Source of the DNA: DSNY01 sp037442465
GTDB lineage: Bacteria; Pseudomonadota; Gammaproteobacteria; Burkholderiales; Burkholderiaceae_F
NCBI GenBank assembly: GCA_037442465.1
Contig: JBBIQI010000208.1
Location: forward strand, 1-5,742
Direction: 5' to 3'
Length of the DNA stretch: 5,742 bases
Shown: positions 5,667 to 5,742 of the stretch, in pieces
How positions within the stretch are numbered: position 1 is the stretch's first letter
Layout: each line of letters opens with the position of its first letter
Translations under genes and position numbers: made by a program
The notes under the pieces: generated by a model
Database searches by the model: none
What the model saw: only the letters and a program-made list of their open reading frames with translations
Told to the model about the DNA's origin: nothing

Positions 5667-5686
5667 CCTCATGAAATATCCGGGCT
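5667..5686 (-). repeat. Right inverted repeat of the element
   Basis: CCTCATGAAATATCCGGGCT, the reverse complement of the left end with one difference. The sequence from 5687 to the window end shows no feature I can name. Confidence 0.85.
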
Positions 5687-5742
5687 GGCCCGCATGCCGC
5701 GCGTGCGGACTCCTCGCCCGATTGCCCTGCCGCCTGGTTGAA

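Larger units (their letters stand above)
5370..5686. mobile_element. 317-bp non-coding element with 20-bp inverted terminal repeats (MITE-like)
   Basis: The ends are inverted repeats, 5370-5389 and 5667-5686, matching at 19 of 20 positions, with the core CCCGGATATTTCA at both ends. If the element is taken to begin and end at this core (5372-5684), the four flanking bases are CTAG on the left and CTGG on the right, a 3-of-4 match that could be a worn target-site duplication. The interior has no transposase-like reading frame and contains three strong hairpins. Size, matching ends and lack of coding make a MITE or an internally deleted insertion sequence the best reading. An alternative is a large bounded extragenic repeat. 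The parent family is not identified. Confidence 0.55.

Noticed and set aside
5397..5741. Open frame inside the inverted-repeat element, considered as a transposase remnant
   Set aside because: It begins inside the element and runs past its right end, has no transposase motif, and its sequence is dominated by the hairpin stems.
1..5742. CRISPR array, tRNA, rRNA, toxin-antitoxin or defence genes
   Set aside because: No regularly spaced repeats, cloverleaf with a recognisable T-arm, or matching protein motifs were seen in either strand.

Overview
The window is a very GC-rich chromosomal segment whose gene content and arrangement suggest a betaproteobacterium, probably of the order Burkholderiales. 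The evidence is a type III pantothenate kinase (CoaX) next to a biotin-protein ligase that lacks the N-terminal DNA-binding domain, a small SPOR-domain protein behind them, and a VanZ-like membrane protein followed by a thioredoxin-like [2Fe-2S] ferredoxin. The placement is an inference from memory of the families, not from a search.

Layout. Positions 1-61 hold the last 19 codons of an unidentified plus-strand gene. Positions 62-535 contain no intact gene: a partial copy of that gene end, a run of exactly 100 N (233-332, an assembly gap) and REP-like palindromic sequence. A HIT-family protein follows on the plus strand (536-979). It converges on a minus-strand cluster birA (2718-3581) - coaX (1769-2620) - SPOR-domain gene (1089-1772). 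A 255-bp divergent spacer separates birA from the plus-strand genes for a VanZ-like membrane protein (3837-4997) and a [2Fe-2S] ferredoxin (5063-5371). The last 370 bases hold no convincing gene. Most of them (5370-5686) form a 317-bp non-coding element bounded by 20-bp inverted repeats that begins inside the ferredoxin stop codon.

How the genes relate. CoaX makes phosphopantothenate, the first committed step of coenzyme A synthesis. BirA attaches biotin to acetyl-CoA carboxylase, so the minus-strand cluster links two cofactors needed for acyl metabolism. The SPOR protein is probably membrane-anchored and binds septal peptidoglycan; its link to the other two looks like translational coupling rather than shared biochemistry. 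The HIT, VanZ and ferredoxin genes are conserved housekeeping or accessory genes without a clear common pathway.

I found no defence system, CRISPR array, transposase, tRNA or rRNA. The least ordinary features are the inverted-repeat element at 5370-5686, the apparent lack of a standard start codon for the SPOR gene (a CTG overlapping the coaX stop is the best candidate), and the duplicated gene end around the assembly gap.
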